Made by a program: the position numbers and the translations under genes. 64,000 nucleotides of DNA from Rhodobacter sp. Its GTDB lineage: Bacteria; Pseudomonadota; Alphaproteobacteria; Rhodobacterales; Rhodobacteraceae. Within the stretch, counting starts at the first letter, position 1. The number at the start of each line of letters is the position of its first letter. Location: the NCBI GenBank assembly GCA_027484985.1, contig JAIXRW010000068.1, positions 109,589 through 173,588 of the forward strand, read 5' to 3'. Of this stretch, positions 61,757-64,000 are shown piece by piece. Below the pieces are notes generated by a model. It ran no database searches. It saw only the letters and a program-made list of their open reading frames with translations, and was not told the origin of the DNA.

Positions 61757-63364
61757 ATGGCGATTACTTCTGCGAACCAGTTGGAACTGCTGCAAACCGC
61801 CGAGGCGGTTGCGCGGGAAAAGATGATCGACCCGGAGCTGGTGATCCAGGCGATGGAAGAAAGCCTCGCCCGTGCCGCCAAGTCGCGCTACGGCAGCGAA
61901 CTGGACATCCGCGTCAAGATCGACCGCAAGACGGGCCGCGCCACCTTTGCCCGCATCCGCACGGTGGTCGAGGACGAGGCGCTCGAGAATCATCACGCGC
62001 AGCTGACCGTGAAGCAGGCGAAGAGCTATCTGGCAGATCCGCAGATCGGGGACGAAGTGATCGACGAGGTTCCGCCGGTGGACCTTGGCCGGATCGCCGC
62101 GCAATCGGCCAAGCAGGTGATCCTGCAAAAAGTGCGCGAGGCCGAGCGTGACCGCCAGTATGACGAATTCCGCGACCGCAAGGGCAGTATCATCAACGGT
62201 GTCGTCAAGCGCGAGGAATACGGCAATATCATCGTCGATATTGGCCGTGGCGAAGCCATCCTGCGCCGGAACGAGAAGATCGGACGCGAAAGCTATCGTC
62301 CGAATGACCGCATCCGCTGCTATATCAAGGACGTGCGCCGCGAGCCGCGGGGTCCGCAGGTGTTCCTCAGCCGGACCGACCCGCAGTTCATGGCCGAACT
62401 GTTCAAGATGGAAGTGCCGGAAATCTATGATGGCATCATCAAGATCAAGGCCGTGGCGCGTGATCCGGGCAGCCGTGCCAAGATTGCCGTGATTTCCTAT
62501 GACAATTCGATCGACCCCGTGGGCGCCTGCGTCGGTATGCGCGGCAGCCGTGTGCAGGCCGTGGTGAACGAATTGCAGGGCGAGAAGATCGACATCATTC
62601 CGTGGAATCAGGATCAGGCGACCTTCCTTGTGAACGCGTTGCAGCCTGCCGAGGTTTCCAAGGTCGTGATCGACGAGGAAGCGGGCAAGATCGAGGTCGT
62701 GGTGCCGGACGAGCAGCTTTCGCTCGCCATCGGTCGCCGTGGCCAGAACGTGCGTCTGGCCAGCCAGTTGACGGGGCTGGATATCGACATCCTGACCGAA
62801 GCCGAGGAAAGCCAGCGCCGTCAGGCCGAGTTTGCCGAACGCACCAAGCTGTTCATGGACACGCTGGATATCGACGAGATGATGGCGCAGCTTCTGGTTT
62901 CGGAAGGCTTCACCAATCTCGAGGAAGTGGCCTATGTCGAAACCGACGAATTGCTGTCGATCGACGGCTTTGACGAGGCGACGGCAGGCGAATTGCAGGC
63001 CCGTGCCCGCGATCACATCGAGGAACAGGCCCGCAAGGCGCTGGAAAATGCCCGTGCGCTGGGGGTCGAGGACAGCCTGATTGAATTTGACGGCCTGACA
63101 CCCCAGATGGTGGAGGCGCTGGCGAAAGACGGCATCAAGACGCTGGAAGACTTCGCAACCTGCGCCGACTGGGAACTGGCCGGTGGCTGGACCACCGAGA
63201 ATGGCCAGCGCAAGAAAGACGAGGGGATTCTCGAGAAGTTCGAGATGAGCCTTGAGGAAGCGCAGACCCTGATCATGACCGCACGGGTCATGCTGGGCTG
63301 GGTCGATCCGTCCGAACTGGAAACGGCGGCGGAAGAGACCGAAGAAGAGGAGGCCGAGGCCTGA
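61757..63364 (+). CDS. nusA: Transcription termination/antitermination factor NusA
   Basis: About 535 residues: an RNA-polymerase-binding N-terminal domain, an S1 domain (GSIINGVVKREEYGNIIVDI), KH domains (IDPVGACVGMRGSRVQAVVN and LSLAIGRRGQNVRLASQLTG), then two C-terminal acidic helix-hairpin repeats. GGGAGG is 6 bases before ATG 61757, better spaced than for ATG 61754. Confidence 0.98.
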   Translation: MAITSANQLELLQTAEAVAREKMIDPELVIQAMEESLARAAKSRYGSELDIRVKIDRKTGRATFARIRTVVEDEALENHHAQLTVKQAKSYLADPQIGDEVIDEVPPVDLGRIAAQSAKQVILQKVREAERDRQYDEFRDRKGSIINGVVKREEYGNIIVDIGRGEAILRRNEKIGRESYRPNDRIRCYIKDVRREPRGPQVFLSRTDPQFMAELFKMEVPEIYDGIIKIKAVARDPGSRAKIAVISYDNSIDPVGACVGMRGSRVQAVVNELQGEKIDIIPWNQDQATFLVNALQPAEVSKVVIDEEAGKIEVVVPDEQLSLAIGRRGQNVRLASQLTGLDIDILTEAEESQRRQAEFAERTKLFMDTLDIDEMMAQLLVSEGFTNLEEVAYVETDELLSIDGFDEATAGELQARARDHIEEQARKALENARALGVEDSLIEFDGLTPQMVEALAKDGIKTLEDFATCADWELAGGWTTENGQRKKDEGILEKFEMSLEEAQTLIMTARVMLGWVDPSELETAAEETEEEEAEA

Positions 63365-63383
63365 GGCCTCGGAACCCGACGCC

Positions 63384-64000
63384 ATGACGCGGGGCGGAAA
63401 GACCGACGAACGGGACGAGGCCGAAAGGAAGTGCATCGTCACGGGCATCAGCCAGCCGAAGGGCGGGTTGGTGCGGTTCGTCGTCGGCCCCGAGGGCGAT
63501 GTGGTGCCGGATGTGCTGGGGCGTTTGCCCGGGCGGGGGTTCTATGTCACGGCCGATCGCAAGGCGATCGACAAGGCCGCGGCAAAGGGGCTGTTCGCAC
63601 GGGCGGCGCGGCAGCCGGTAAAGGTGCCCGACGGGCTGGCCGACCTGATCGAGGGGCAGCTGGCGCGGCGTGTGGTCGATTTCGTGTCGATGGCGCGCAA
63701 GGCGGGATTGGCCGTGACCGGCTATGAAAAGGTCAAGGATTGGCTGGTGAAGGACAAGGCGCGAATCCTTGTGCAGGCCAGTGACGGGTCGGAACGCGGG
63801 AATGCGAAGCTGCGGCCCCCGAATGGCGAGGAAACGTTGATCCGTTGCCTTTCGTCGGGGGAATTGGGTTTGGCATTCGGTCGCGAACGTGCGATACACG
63901 CCGCGCTTGCGGCTGGTGGACTCACGACGCGTGTTGTAGAGGAAGCGGCAAGGCTTGCGGGAATCCGCGGGCTGATCGGCGGCGAGACCGCCGGAGAGGA
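63384..64000 (+). CDS. ylxR: YlxR (DUF448) RNA-binding protein, truncated by window
   Basis: Starts at ATG 63384, 19 bases after nusA, and is still open at the window end (205 codons). The N-terminal DUF448 domain shows RKCIVTGISQPKGGLVRFVV and DVLGRLPGRGFYVTADRK. The following L7Ae-like part (VDFVSMARKAGLAVTGYEKV) occurs in alphaproteobacterial YlxR fusions. InfB would be expected next. Confidence 0.92.
   Translation, partial: MTRGGKTDERDEAERKCIVTGISQPKGGLVRFVVGPEGDVVPDVLGRLPGRGFYVTADRKAIDKAAAKGLFARAARQPVKVPDGLADLIEGQLARRVVDFVSMARKAGLAVTGYEKVKDWLVKDKARILVQASDGSERGNAKLRPPNGEETLIRCLSSGELGLAFGRERAIHAALAAGGLTTRVVEEAARLAGIRGLIGGETAGE

Noticed and set aside
60896..63448. 850-residue antisense frame opposite rimP-nusA
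   Set aside because: RimP and NusA are unmistakable on the plus strand.

Overview
This is a high-GC alphaproteobacterial chromosome segment, almost certainly from the family Rhodobacteraceae (Rhodobacter/Gemmobacter-like). The clearest marker is rpoE-chrR, divergent from an operon of amine-oxidase-like flavoprotein, DUF1365, GPH-type transporter, DUF3833 and SDR genes. I recall the same arrangement in Rhodobacter sphaeroides. The codon usage, the nag-type cluster and the rimP-nusA-ylxR block fit this. No sequence search was run; all calls come from reading the translated sequence.

Positions 152-33402 hold a nearly complete non-flagellar type III secretion system (T3SS). It has a GspD-like lipoprotein secretin (sctC), a separate sctT, a gatekeeper and translocator block with several chaperones (3520-9390), and a very Ala/Gly/Pro-rich unknown protein (9387-11153). 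On the minus strand sctV is translationally coupled to three genes that look like an ExbB/MotA-ExbD ion-driven stator. Then comes a plus-strand run of sctG-like, I, J, K, L, N, O, P, Q, R and S genes. A Crp/Fnr regulator precedes the needle gene with its two chaperone-like neighbours, a coiled-coil secreted protein and two large paralogous tip-like proteins. The locus ends with a CesT-like chaperone, a protein carrying the hallmarks of a eukaryotic RasGAP domain (probable effector), a second CesT chaperone, and sctU. I see no sctD; it may lie to the left of the window.

Positions 33457-40523 are a junction and stress region: hutD, a small toxin-antitoxin pair, chrR and rpoE. Two divergent sigma-E promoters of the same form (TGATCC-N18-TAGAA) drive rpoE-chrR and the five-gene singlet-oxygen-response operon.

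Positions 40564-50482 are an amino-sugar uptake and catabolism cluster. Kinase, GntR regulator, SIS-domain deaminase and nagA lie on the minus strand. MurQ-like etherase, an ABC sugar transporter, a Gfo/Idh/MocA oxidoreductase and the ABC ATPase lie on the plus strand. The divergent promoter region carries two inverted copies of a TTGGTAT direct-repeat operator, each with an 11-base period.

Positions 50661-58954 encode a large surface adhesin (BapA-type start, a long polyglycine hinge, seven Ig-like repeats) followed by its dedicated type I secretion system (TolC-like, LapB-type ABC, HlyD-like). Housekeeping genes close the window: ubiG, proline iminopeptidase, rimP, nusA and a truncated ylxR. 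A dispersed hairpin-containing intergenic element occurs in this right half.

The window therefore combines two contact-dependent or surface-display systems with peptidoglycan/chitin-sugar scavenging, suggesting a bacterium that interacts closely with a eukaryotic host or predator. That lifestyle is inference.
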